Assembly (NCBI GenBank): GCA_017610245.1
Contig: JAFCCK010000064.1
Location: 1-5,291, forward strand
Reading direction: 5' to 3'
Origin: Candidatus Iainarchaeum sp.
GTDB lineage: Archaea; Iainarchaeota; Iainarchaeia; Iainarchaeales; GCA-2688035
DNA: 5,291 nucleotides
A program made the translations under genes and the position numbers. Below, in pieces: positions 1 to 4,130 of the stretch; positions within the stretch are counted from its first letter, which is position 1, and every line of letters starts with the position of its first letter. Below the pieces are notes generated by a model that made no database searches, was not told the DNA's origin, and saw only the letters and a list, made by a program, of their open reading frames with translations.

Positions 1-232
1 AAATCTCTCTAGCATTTGTCGTAGAAATTGAAACAAAGGCATATCTTCTTCTTCCCTCGGGTAGCGTACTGTATTCACCGAACCTTGACACTTTTATAGA
101 AATAGCATCTGCAATCTTACGGGGTTCACCAGCTCTAAAAGTGAGGGATTCAACTGATTTTTCAGCATGCACATAGCTAGTTGCAGCAATTAATAGCACT
201 CCAATTAACACAAACCACAATCTGTTTGCCAT
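1..232 (-). CDS. Secreted protein of unknown function (5' part, runs off left edge)
   Basis: Reading leftward from an ATG at 232 there is an open frame of 77 codons with no stop before the window edge, so only the N-terminus is present. It starts MANRLW, then a hydrophobic core (FVLIGVLLIAA, residues 7-17) and TSYVHA before EKS. This is a Sec signal peptide with a plausible V-H-A cleavage site after residue 23. No Cys follows the core, so it is not a lipoprotein; the product is probably exported or surface-exposed. The visible mature part is polar and charged, with an Arg-rich stretch (RRR, 61-63) and alternating hydrophobic residues suggesting beta strands. I recognise no family. A TATA box sits about 40-45 bp upstream of the ATG, supporting both gene and start. 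It diverges from the thioredoxin reductase-like gene. Its base composition looks AT-richer than that gene. Confidence 0.72.
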   Translation of the reverse strand, partial: MANRLWFVLIGVLLIAATSYVHAEKSVESLTFRAGEPRKIADAISIKVSRFGEYSTLPEGRRRYAFVSISTTNAREI

Positions 233-269
233 TTTAGCACCGCTTCACTGTAATAGATTGTATCTTTTT

Positions 270-281
270 GATATATAAATA
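270..281 (-). promoter_or_regulatory. TATA-box promoter of the left-edge secreted-protein gene
   Basis: On the minus strand this reads TATTTATATATC, a good archaeal TATA box with a purine-rich GAAAG just upstream that could serve as BRE. Transcription would start near 245-250, giving a short leader of about 15 nt before the ATG at 232. The plus-strand reading (GATATATAAATA) is also TATA-like, but it lies too far upstream of the rightward gene to be its main element. Confidence 0.5.
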
Positions 282-287
282 CTTTCT

Positions 288-297
288 GCTTTTAAAG
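288..297 (+). promoter_or_regulatory. TATA/BRE promoter of the thioredoxin reductase-like gene
   Basis: GCTTTTAAAG resembles the GCTTTTTA-type boxes seen before four other genes here. Its C (289) is 30 nt from a TTG at 319 and 39 nt from the ATG at 328. Transcription starting near 319-321 would leave a leader of 7-9 nt before the ATG. The opposing promoter at 270-281 makes this a compact divergent promoter region. Confidence 0.5.
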
Positions 298-327
298 AAT
301 TTCCTATTTATTTAGCTATTGATTGGA

Positions 328-1254
328 ATGGCTGAAAGTGAAATTGATTTGGCAATTATAGGCTCGGGAGCAGCCGGGATTGCTGCAGGGATTTATGCCG
401 CCAGGCGCAGCCTCAAAACGCGGATTTTTGAGAAAGAGGCCCTTGGGGGGCAGACTGCCCTTGCTATCTGGGTTGAGAACTATCCTGGCTTCAAGAAAAT
501 CAAGGGGGAGGAATTGATGCAGCAATGGGCAGAGCATTTGAAGGAATTTGGCTTGGAAGCGGAAGAAGCAAATGGGGTTGCGGAAATTAAGAAGATAGCA
601 GGGAAATTTGAGCTGCTGCTGGACAGCAAGGAAAAGGTGCAGGCGAAAGCAGTGCTGATTGCAACTGGCACTGAGAATAAGAGGCTTGGAATCCCAAGGG
701 AAAAGGAGCTGTATGGAAAGGGCGTATCATATTGCGCGAACTGCGATGGGCCTTTCTACAAGGGAAAGAAGGTTGCTGTTATTGGTGCTGGGAACAGTGG
801 TGTTACGAATGCTCTGTATTTGAACGAAATGTGCAAGAAAACCTATTTGGTGGAGTTTCTGCCCCAGCCGAATTGCGATGAAATATATTTGCCGCAGCTT
901 GAAAAGTCCGGGATTGAAGCACTCTACAACAGTGAACTCACTGAAATAAAAGGGGAGAAAAGAGTTAAATCGCTGGTTGTGAAGGACAGGGCAACAGGGA
1001 AAGGGAAGGAGATTGCTGTTGACGGGGTATTTATCTATGTTGGGCTTTCTCCAAGGAACGAGCTGGCGAAAAAGCTGGGCTGCGAGCTGGATGAGAAGGG
1101 GTTTGTGAAAATAAACGGGAAGAATGAAACAAGCGTGAAGGGTGTATTTGTTGCAGGGGATTTGGGCTCTGGGGCATTGGCGCAAACAGTGTGGGCTGCT
1201 GGTGATGGGGCGAAGGCGGCGCTGGCTGTGTACGATTATATTAGAAAGCTTTAA
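328..1254 (+). CDS. trxB: Thioredoxin reductase-like FAD/NAD(P) disulfide oxidoreductase (TrxB/AhpF C-terminal type)
   Basis: A cytoplasmic flavoprotein of 308 aa, the usual TrxB length, that should pass electrons from a reduced cofactor through FAD and a redox disulfide to thioredoxin-like partners. Motifs in order: FAD-binding GSGAAG (12-17), GGQ (40-42) followed by VENYPGF, the redox pair CANC followed by DG (Cys136 and Cys139, where E. coli TrxB has 135/138), the second Rossmann motif GAGNSG (153-158), and the C-terminal FAD contact VFVAGD (to 278). The HRRxxxR motif that binds the NADPH 2'-phosphate in classical TrxB is absent. Its place is taken by YLVEFLPQP, with an acidic Glu176 at the end of the second strand, much as in NADH-dependent AhpF. 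NADH or another donor is therefore likelier than NADPH (inference). I chose the ATG at 328 over an in-frame TTG at 319 because it gives the usual N-terminus. No thioredoxin gene lies in the window. Confidence 0.93.
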   Translation: MAESEIDLAIIGSGAAGIAAGIYAARRSLKTRIFEKEALGGQTALAIWVENYPGFKKIKGEELMQQWAEHLKEFGLEAEEANGVAEIKKIAGKFELLLDSKEKVQAKAVLIATGTENKRLGIPREKELYGKGVSYCANCDGPFYKGKKVAVIGAGNSGVTNALYLNEMCKKTYLVEFLPQPNCDEIYLPQLEKSGIEALYNSELTEIKGEKRVKSLVVKDRATGKGKEIAVDGVFIYVGLSPRNELAKKLGCELDEKGFVKINGKNETSVKGVFVAGDLGSGALAQTVWAAGDGAKAALAVYDYIRKL

Positions 1255-1276
1255 GGCATTTGACGAAAAGCAAGAA

Positions 1277-1289
1277 GGCTTTTTAAGCC
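1277..1289 (+). promoter_or_regulatory. Promoter of the PIN-domain gene, with palindromic TATA region
   Basis: GGCTTTTTAAGCC is a TATA-like TTTTTAA embedded in a perfect 5-bp inverted repeat (GGCTT/AAGCC) around three T. Its C (1279) is 31 nt from the ATG at 1310, so the transcript is predicted to begin at or next to the start codon (leaderless). The palindrome could also be a repressor site; nothing in the sequence proves that. Confidence 0.6.
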
Positions 1290-1309
1290 CCTAATTTTCA
1301 AACGTTTCT

Positions 1310-1726
1310 ATGAAACGGTTTTACGTTGACACTAATATCTGGTTAGATCTTGCTTTCGAAAGAAAAGATGGCTTAAGACCGCTAGGGGAATTAGCATTCA
1401 CTTTTTTCAAGAAATGCATGAGGAACAAGTGGCAAATACTTTATTCTGATTTGGTTCTGAAGGAGCTAGAAAAAGAAATTAGTCCATCTGAAATAGAAAA
1501 AAGGTGTTTTGGTATTATTTCGAGGAAAGACCAGTTAATAAAAGTAAAGTCTACGCTGAAACAGATGCATGAAGCCAAAAGAATTTCAACCAAAGAGAAG
1601 GTGCCATGGGCAGATGCAATGCATGCAATAATCGCTAGGGACAACAAAGCAGTAATTGTATCAAGAAACTTCCACTTTGAAAACCTTTCGAAAATTGCTA
1701 GCGTTTATTTGCCCGACGAGATTTGA
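1310..1726 (+). CDS. PIN-domain protein, putative ribonuclease (VapC-like)
   Basis: A 138-aa protein, the standard size of a single PIN domain. The N-terminus FYVDTNIW places catalytic Asp7 in the usual xVDTNxx motif. Glu52 in SDLVLKEL matches the second acid, and Asp102 in WADAMHAIIA matches the third. The fourth position, normally the D of a T-x-D motif, is Asn120 in VSRNFHF, a substitution that many PIN proteins tolerate. Such proteins are Mg-dependent endoribonucleases, most often VapC toxins cutting tRNA or rRNA. No antitoxin ORF lies directly upstream; the preceding gene is the reductase. Instead the 3' end overlaps by 29 nt a convergent RHH gene. The gene looks AT-richer than the reductase, hinting at separate ancestry. 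Its own promoter at 1277-1289 predicts a leaderless mRNA. The PIN fold is fairly certain; a toxin role is inference. Confidence 0.87.
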   Translation: MKRFYVDTNIWLDLAFERKDGLRPLGELAFTFFKKCMRNKWQILYSDLVLKELEKEISPSEIEKRCFGIISRKDQLIKVKSTLKQMHEAKRISTKEKVPWADAMHAIIARDNKAVIVSRNFHFENLSKIASVYLPDEI

Positions 1727-1985
1727 GTTCCCTAAACAATTCATGGGCAGCCTCCTCCCTATTGCGCTCATATTCTTCAGGAGTTGGCTCTTTATAGCCG
1801 GCCCTCTTGGCAAAGCCCTTGGCTTTCGCAAGCTCTGCAATAGCAAGCTCAGTAGTGAGCCTATCATGAAGCTCCCTTACGGCCTGCCTGATATATTCAG
1901 TTTTCGTGGAGTAATTGAATTCCTTCAAATCCCGCTGAACAAGCTTCTCAAGCTTGCTTCCCAAGCGCAGAGTAGTAACACCCAT
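1698..1985 (-). CDS. Ribbon-helix-helix (CopG/VapB-like) DNA-binding protein, possible antitoxin
   Basis: A 95-aa protein with an N-terminal ribbon-helix-helix domain: strand VTTLRL (3-8), helix 1 around 10-22, turn FNYSTKT (23-29), helix 2 EYIRQAVRELHDRL (30-43). The STKTEYIR stretch is the typical RHH helix-2 N-cap and entry. These proteins dimerise and bind short operator palindromes through the N-terminal strand. The tail (about 44-95) is highly charged, with Lys/Arg/Glu helix and a basic end (KSRRANKR), as in antitoxins whose C-terminus grips a toxin. The ATG at 1985 is preferred over a TTG at 1994: it is 31 nt from the promoter's GC core and gives a normal RHH N-terminus. Two tandem palindromes lie at its start, so autoregulation is likely. 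It converges on and overlaps the PIN gene, an unusual order if they form a pair. Confidence 0.85.
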   Translation of the reverse strand: MGVTTLRLGSKLEKLVQRDLKEFNYSTKTEYIRQAVRELHDRLTTELAIAELAKAKGFAKRAGYKEPTPEEYERNREEAAHELFRELKSRRANKR

Positions 1986-2003
1986 GTAATACAATGTAAT
2001 ACA
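1985..2003. promoter_or_regulatory. Tandem TGTA-n-TACA palindromes, candidate RHH operator
   Basis: Two identical copies of TGTAATACA (1985-1993 and 1995-2003) lie 10 bp apart, one helical turn. Each copy is a palindrome around a central base. They fill the space between the TATA box and the start codon of the leftward RHH gene, where a bound dimer pair would block transcription start. Tandem half-sites at one-turn spacing are typical for RHH repressors. Binding is inferred. Confidence 0.62.
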
Positions 2004-2005
2004 AA

Positions 2006-2020
2006 GATAATAAAAGCTTT
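2006..2020 (-). promoter_or_regulatory. TATA/BRE promoter of the leftward RHH gene
   Basis: The minus strand reads AAAGCTTTTATTATC: BRE-like AAAGC then TATA-like TTTTATTA. Its C (2016) is 31 nt from the ATG at 1985, the same spacing as the PIN gene promoter, predicting a leaderless transcript. The adjacent operator-like repeats begin immediately downstream. Confidence 0.58.
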
Positions 2021-2062
2021 GCTATTCGGCTTTTTTGGTGTTTTGGGCAAATAGAAAGCTTT
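2013..2062. repeat. Inverted repeat joining the two divergent RHH promoters
   Basis: AAAGCTTT-g-CTATT (2013-2026) faces AATAG-AAAGCTTT (2050-2062). The arms match over 13 bp with a single extra G, separated by about 23 bp. Each arm contains the BRE and the start of the TATA box of one of the divergent genes, so the two promoters are copies of one module (AATAG..AAAGCTTTT.T). The symmetry could reflect a shared regulator or simple promoter conservation. Confidence 0.5.
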
Positions 2063-2070
2063 TTATATAA
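2055..2070 (+). promoter_or_regulatory. TATA/BRE promoter of the rightward RHH gene
   Basis: AAAGCTTTTTATATAA combines a BRE-like AAAGC with a strong TATA box. The C (2059) is 34 nt from the ATG at 2093, so the mRNA is predicted to be leaderless or to have a leader of a few nucleotides. No Shine-Dalgarno sequence precedes the ATG. Confidence 0.65.
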
Positions 2071-2081
2071 TACATTATATA
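2064..2081. promoter_or_regulatory. AT-rich palindrome over the TATA box, candidate operator
   Basis: TATATAAT-AC-ATTATATA is a perfect 8-bp inverted repeat with a 2-bp spacer. It overlaps the TATA box and reaches to within 12 bp of the start codon, followed by a further degenerate copy (ATATTATATATG). It includes a third TAATACA (2068-2074), the same heptamer found in both palindromes of the divergent gene. AT-rich DNA yields palindromes by chance, so a regulatory role is tentative. Confidence 0.42.
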
Positions 2082-2092
2082 ACATATTATAT

Positions 2093-2350
2093 ATGAAGTG
2101 TTATTCACTGGTTATTGAGCCCAAGCTTGTGAAGGAAATCGATATGCTGATTAAGAAGTATGGGCTCTACAGCAGCAGGAGCGATTTTATTCGGGATTCC
2201 ATCAGGCAGAGGCTGATTGAGGTTAAGAAGATGATTGGAGAAAGGGTAGTGGAAGAAGAGCCCTCTGAGGAACGGCGGGCAATGAAAGCCAAAGAAGAGA
2301 AGCTCATTGAAGAGGCAATGGAAGAATTCAAGTACAGGGGCGTGCACTAA
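2093..2350 (+). CDS. Ribbon-helix-helix transcriptional regulator
   Basis: An 85-aa protein. Residues 3-8 (CYSLVI) form the DNA-contacting strand, KLVKEIDMLIKKYG (11-24) helix 1, and LYSSRSDFIRDSIRQRLIE (25-43) the turn and helix 2. The YSSRSDFIRD segment is very close to the classical RHH consensus seen in NikR and CopG-type regulators. The remaining half is a Glu/Lys-rich helix, probably a coiled coil or partner-binding arm, with no NikR-like metal-binding ACT domain, so this is not NikR. It lacks close similarity to the divergent RHH protein apart from the fold. The ATG at 2093 sits where transcription should begin. A downstream partner ORF is lacking: the next gene, 75 nt away, encodes a lipoprotein. 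It is either an autoregulated repressor or an antitoxin without an adjacent toxin. Confidence 0.87.
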   Translation: MKCYSLVIEPKLVKEIDMLIKKYGLYSSRSDFIRDSIRQRLIEVKKMIGERVVEEEPSEERRAMKAKEEKLIEEAMEEFKYRGVH

Positions 2351-2411
2351 TTACTAGCCAACAATTAAATAGTAGTTTAGCAGCCATAATATCAGTTTAA
2401 AGCAATGTTCT

Positions 2412-2419
2412 GGAGGTGA
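2412..2419 (+). promoter_or_regulatory. Shine-Dalgarno sequence that fixes a TTG start
   Basis: GGAGGTGA is a full complement of the conserved 16S rRNA 3' end. It stands 6 nt before the TTG at 2426. It marks that TTG as the start and implies a leadered mRNA, unlike the leaderless neighbours. Possible TATA-like sequence (AATTAAATAG, 2363-2372) would give a leader of about 30 nt. Confidence 0.8.
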
Positions 2420-2425
2420 AACTCT

Positions 2426-2893
2426 TTGAAAGGGATTGCGATTATTGCGTTGATTTCAGCAGCATTGGTTGTGCTGAGCGGCTGTGTTACACCGCCGGTT
2501 TGCGGCAATGGAATATGCGAAGAAGGGGAAACATCAGCTAGCTGCCCGCAGGACTGCGGAGGCACTGTCTGTGAGGAAGCAATATATTACGAAGGACAGG
2601 AACTAGTAGACCTTGATGGCACAGGGAACTTTGCAGGAGAAGAAGTTTCAGTAATGGTTGATGCCGTCACTCAAGCTGACGTACCGGCCAGCGCCTATAA
2701 CGCAAGGTTCTTGTTGCTTGCTTCAGATGGAGCTGAAATCGACAGGCAGACGCTTGCGGCAGGAGTATGGCTAAACGAGAACTTTATTGATGGCATGGGA
2801 GACTACGCTCTAGAAACCAAGGTGTATGTTGAGAGCATAGGCATTGAATCAACCACTTCCAAGGGCTACGCAATACTTGAAGTTTGCAGGTGA
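2426..2893 (+). CDS. Small Cys-rich archaeal lipoprotein with CGNGxCExGE motif
   Basis: A 155-aa exported protein. The first 20 residues are a short signal (MKG), a hydrophobic core (IAIIALISAALVV) and the lipobox LSGC, so Cys20 should be lipid-anchored and the protein held on the outer face of the membrane. Next comes a compact disulfide motif, CGNGICEEGE...CPQDC (Cys26, 31, 40, 44), a short Cys-rich unit recurrent in surface proteins of DPANN archaea. Residues about 50-155 alternate hydrophobic and polar positions and look like one beta-sandwich-type domain. Cys49 opens that domain and Cys154, the second-last residue, closes it, so a staple between its ends is plausible. I recognise no specific family for this domain. 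The TTG start is set by a perfect Shine-Dalgarno sequence and by the lipobox position. Its 3' end lies inside a terminator-like hairpin. Confidence 0.85.
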   Translation: MKGIAIIALISAALVVLSGCVTPPVCGNGICEEGETSASCPQDCGGTVCEEAIYYEGQELVDLDGTGNFAGEEVSVMVDAVTQADVPASAYNARFLLLASDGAEIDRQTLAAGVWLNENFIDGMGDYALETKVYVESIGIESTTSKGYAILEVCR

Positions 2894-2923
2894 AAACACC
2901 TGCCCTTTCTTTTATTTTTATTT
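2886..2923 (+). terminator. Hairpin plus T-rich tract at the end of the lipoprotein gene
   Basis: GCAGGTG (2886-2892), an AAAA loop (2893-2896) and CACCTGC (2897-2903) form a perfect 7-bp stem, followed by a T-rich run (2906-2923). It looks like an intrinsic terminator. The stem includes the last codons, and the TGA stop (2891-2893) lies in stem and loop. Archaeal RNA polymerase terminates mainly on the T-tract; the stem may add RNA stability. Confidence 0.68.
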
Positions 2924-2934
2924 GCACTTAGTGC
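2924..2934. repeat. Short palindrome upstream of the winged-helix operon
   Basis: GCACT-t-AGTGC is an 11-bp perfect palindrome about 20 bp upstream of the next TATA/BRE box. A one-base loop cannot fold as RNA hairpin, so if functional it is a protein-binding DNA site, for example for an activator or for autoregulation by the winged-helix protein. It could be chance. Confidence 0.28.
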
Positions 2935-2952
2935 TAAATCCGATTTTTAATT

Positions 2953-2964
2953 AAGCTTTTTAAT
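2953..2964 (+). promoter_or_regulatory. TATA/BRE promoter of the winged-helix/USP-like operon
   Basis: AAGCTTTTTAAT matches the module before the PIN and RHH genes. Its C (2956) is 31 nt from a GTG at 2987 and 37 nt from an ATG at 2993. A second TATA-like stretch (CTATTTATATCC, 2974-2985) lies too close to the start to drive this gene and was not chosen. Confidence 0.6.
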
Positions 2965-2986
2965 GCTTTGAGGCTATTTATATCCG

Positions 2987-3730
2987 GTGGGAATGGCTTT
3001 TGCAAGAAAGCGTGGCAACGAGATTTTTCTTGTTCTTTCAAGGAAAGAATCGGCCGAATCAGGGCTGGAGAAAGATAAGCGCTATAACATCACAAGGCAA
3101 GGGGATGGCACCTGGCTGATTGCTGAGAGCGGCAAGGGAGAAGAAATCCAAAAGAGTGCTGAGCTGGAACAGAAAATCATTGGAATGCTGAAGGAGAAGA
3201 GCCTGAGTGAGAGGGTTGAGGGAAAATTCGAGAAATCCCTTGGGAAAGAGGAGCTCGCTGCATTCAAGAGGATGCTCGACGAGGGAAAGATTATTGCTTT
3301 TAAGCTGAGCGACAAGTACAAAAAAGCGGTTTACAAGCTGGCCGCTGGGAAAAAGAAGGAATCAGAGCAGGACAATGGGGGGGAGAAGCCGATTGAGGAA
3401 TACAGCCTTGAAAAGGACGGCATTATGGTAATAAAGAATGAGCAGAGGGCAAAAAAGATTTCAGAGGAATTGAAGGAACAGATCAAGGAGGGAAAGATAA
3501 AAGGCACGAAAACGTTCGATGATTTCTTCTACATAATTGAGGATGGGCTTTACCAAAAATACAGGGAGCAGATGCTGAAAATTATAAAGGCAGACGAAAA
3601 AATTAATTTGGGGGAATTATGCAAAAAAATGGGGGTTTCAAAAATCCTCTGCAGGATAGTAGCGGAATTCCTAAAAGAAGAGGGCGAGATAATTGAAAAA
3701 ACGAAAGAAAGCTACCAGTACATCTCCTGA
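2987..3730 (+). CDS. Protein with repeated winged-helix-like modules, function unknown
   Basis: A 247-aa soluble, Lys/Glu-rich protein with no signal peptide or membrane segment. Residues 1-50 look like a small beta domain (EIFLVL, RYNIT, TWLIAE). Three later segments share one pattern: a helix ending in E-G-K/E-I, about six polar residues, then an aromatic/hydrophobic strand. They are DEGKIIAFKL..KAVYKL (98-118), KEGKIKGTKT..FFYII (167-184) and EEGEIIEKTK..YQYI (231-246). The last is the clearest winged-helix, with helices REQMLKIIKA (193-202), LGELCKKMG (208-216) and SKILCRIVAEFLKE (218-231). A further faint repeat pairs DGTWLIAES with DGIMVIKNE. Tandem winged helices suggest nucleic-acid binding or complex assembly, which is inference. 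GTG at 2987 fits the 31-nt promoter spacing; ATG at 2993 would give two residues fewer. It is co-transcribed with, and overlaps by 38 nt, the USP-like gene. Confidence 0.78.
   Translation: MGMAFARKRGNEIFLVLSRKESAESGLEKDKRYNITRQGDGTWLIAESGKGEEIQKSAELEQKIIGMLKEKSLSERVEGKFEKSLGKEELAAFKRMLDEGKIIAFKLSDKYKKAVYKLAAGKKKESEQDNGGEKPIEEYSLEKDGIMVIKNEQRAKKISEELKEQIKEGKIKGTKTFDDFFYIIEDGLYQKYREQMLKIIKADEKINLGELCKKMGVSKILCRIVAEFLKEEGEIIEKTKESYQYIS
3680..3684 (+). promoter_or_regulatory. Shine-Dalgarno-like site inside the upstream gene
   Basis: GAGGG within the coding sequence of the winged-helix protein stands 8 nt before the TTG at 3693. It supports internal initiation of the overlapping downstream gene at that TTG, which is also the first possible start after an in-frame TAA at 3690-3692. 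Confidence 0.45.
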
Positions 3731-4130
3731 GAAGAAAAAAGCGGTAAAGGTATTGATTCCGCTGATTTCGAAGAGGGAGAATGATGAGGGATTTATCGCA
3801 AGAGCTTGCGCAAATGGCGATGAACTGTTTCTGCTGCTTGTTGTTGACACAGAGGCAATTGGCGGGCAGTTTGGCTTTGCTGCCTCAGAAATAGGCCAGG
3901 GAAACAGCTTGATGCAGGAAATAAAGCAGATTGCAAAGGAGCATGGAAAAGAAGGCAAGGACATTATTGAGTGGGGTGACACTGAGACAAAGATATTGCA
4001 CTTCGCGCAACTGCAGAACATTGACAAAATCTTTTTAGTGCAGCAGGATAACCAGTTCTTCAAAAAGTTGGTGAAAGAGCTGCGCGAAAAGACTGGCGCG
4101 GAAGTAGAAACTGTTTACATTCCAGGCTAG
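3693..4130 (+). CDS. Universal stress protein-like (Rossmann-type alpha/beta) protein
   Basis: A 145-aa protein with a Lys-rich N-terminal tail (1-19), then a beta-alpha pattern like universal stress proteins: strand VKVLIPLI (18-25), helix after NDEGF, strand ELFLLLVVD, a long helix (SLMQEIKQIAKEHG), strand DIIEWG, helix KILHFAQLQ, strand KIFLVQ, helix FFKKLVKELREK and closing strand AEVETVYI. Length and order fit one USP domain. The ATP-binding G-x2-G-x9-G-[ST] signature before the last helix is missing, having become VQQDNQFFKK, so ATP binding is unlikely and the assignment rests on fold pattern. It starts at TTG 3693, 38 nt inside the upstream winged-helix gene, with a GAGGG site before it, implying translational coupling. 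A TTG at 3753 is the next start but would remove most of the first strand. Its stop overlaps the trpS stop. Confidence 0.72.
   Translation: MKKRKKATSTSPEKKKAVKVLIPLISKRENDEGFIARACANGDELFLLLVVDTEAIGGQFGFAASEIGQGNSLMQEIKQIAKEHGKEGKDIIEWGDTETKILHFAQLQNIDKIFLVQQDNQFFKKLVKELREKTGAEVETVYIPG

Noticed and set aside
727..1185. Long open frame antisense to the reductase gene (about 150 codons)
   Set aside because: It lies fully opposite conserved TrxB motifs, has no promoter or ribosome site, and its translation is rich in Pro, His and Cys with no recognisable domain, as expected of a shadow frame.
1656..2054. Plus-strand open frame spanning the PIN end, the leftward RHH gene and the divergent promoters
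   Set aside because: The RHH reading on the minus strand has clear domain logic, promoter and operators; this frame crosses that promoter and has none of its own.
2093..2893. Second RHH gene and lipoprotein as an antitoxin-toxin pair
   Set aside because: The downstream product has a lipobox signal peptide and is exported, so it is not a cytoplasmic toxin partner; the 75-nt gap also argues for a separate promoter.
2974..2985. CTATTTATATCC as the promoter of the winged-helix operon
   Set aside because: Although a good TATA match, it would start transcription around 3000-3010, downstream of the only plausible start codons.
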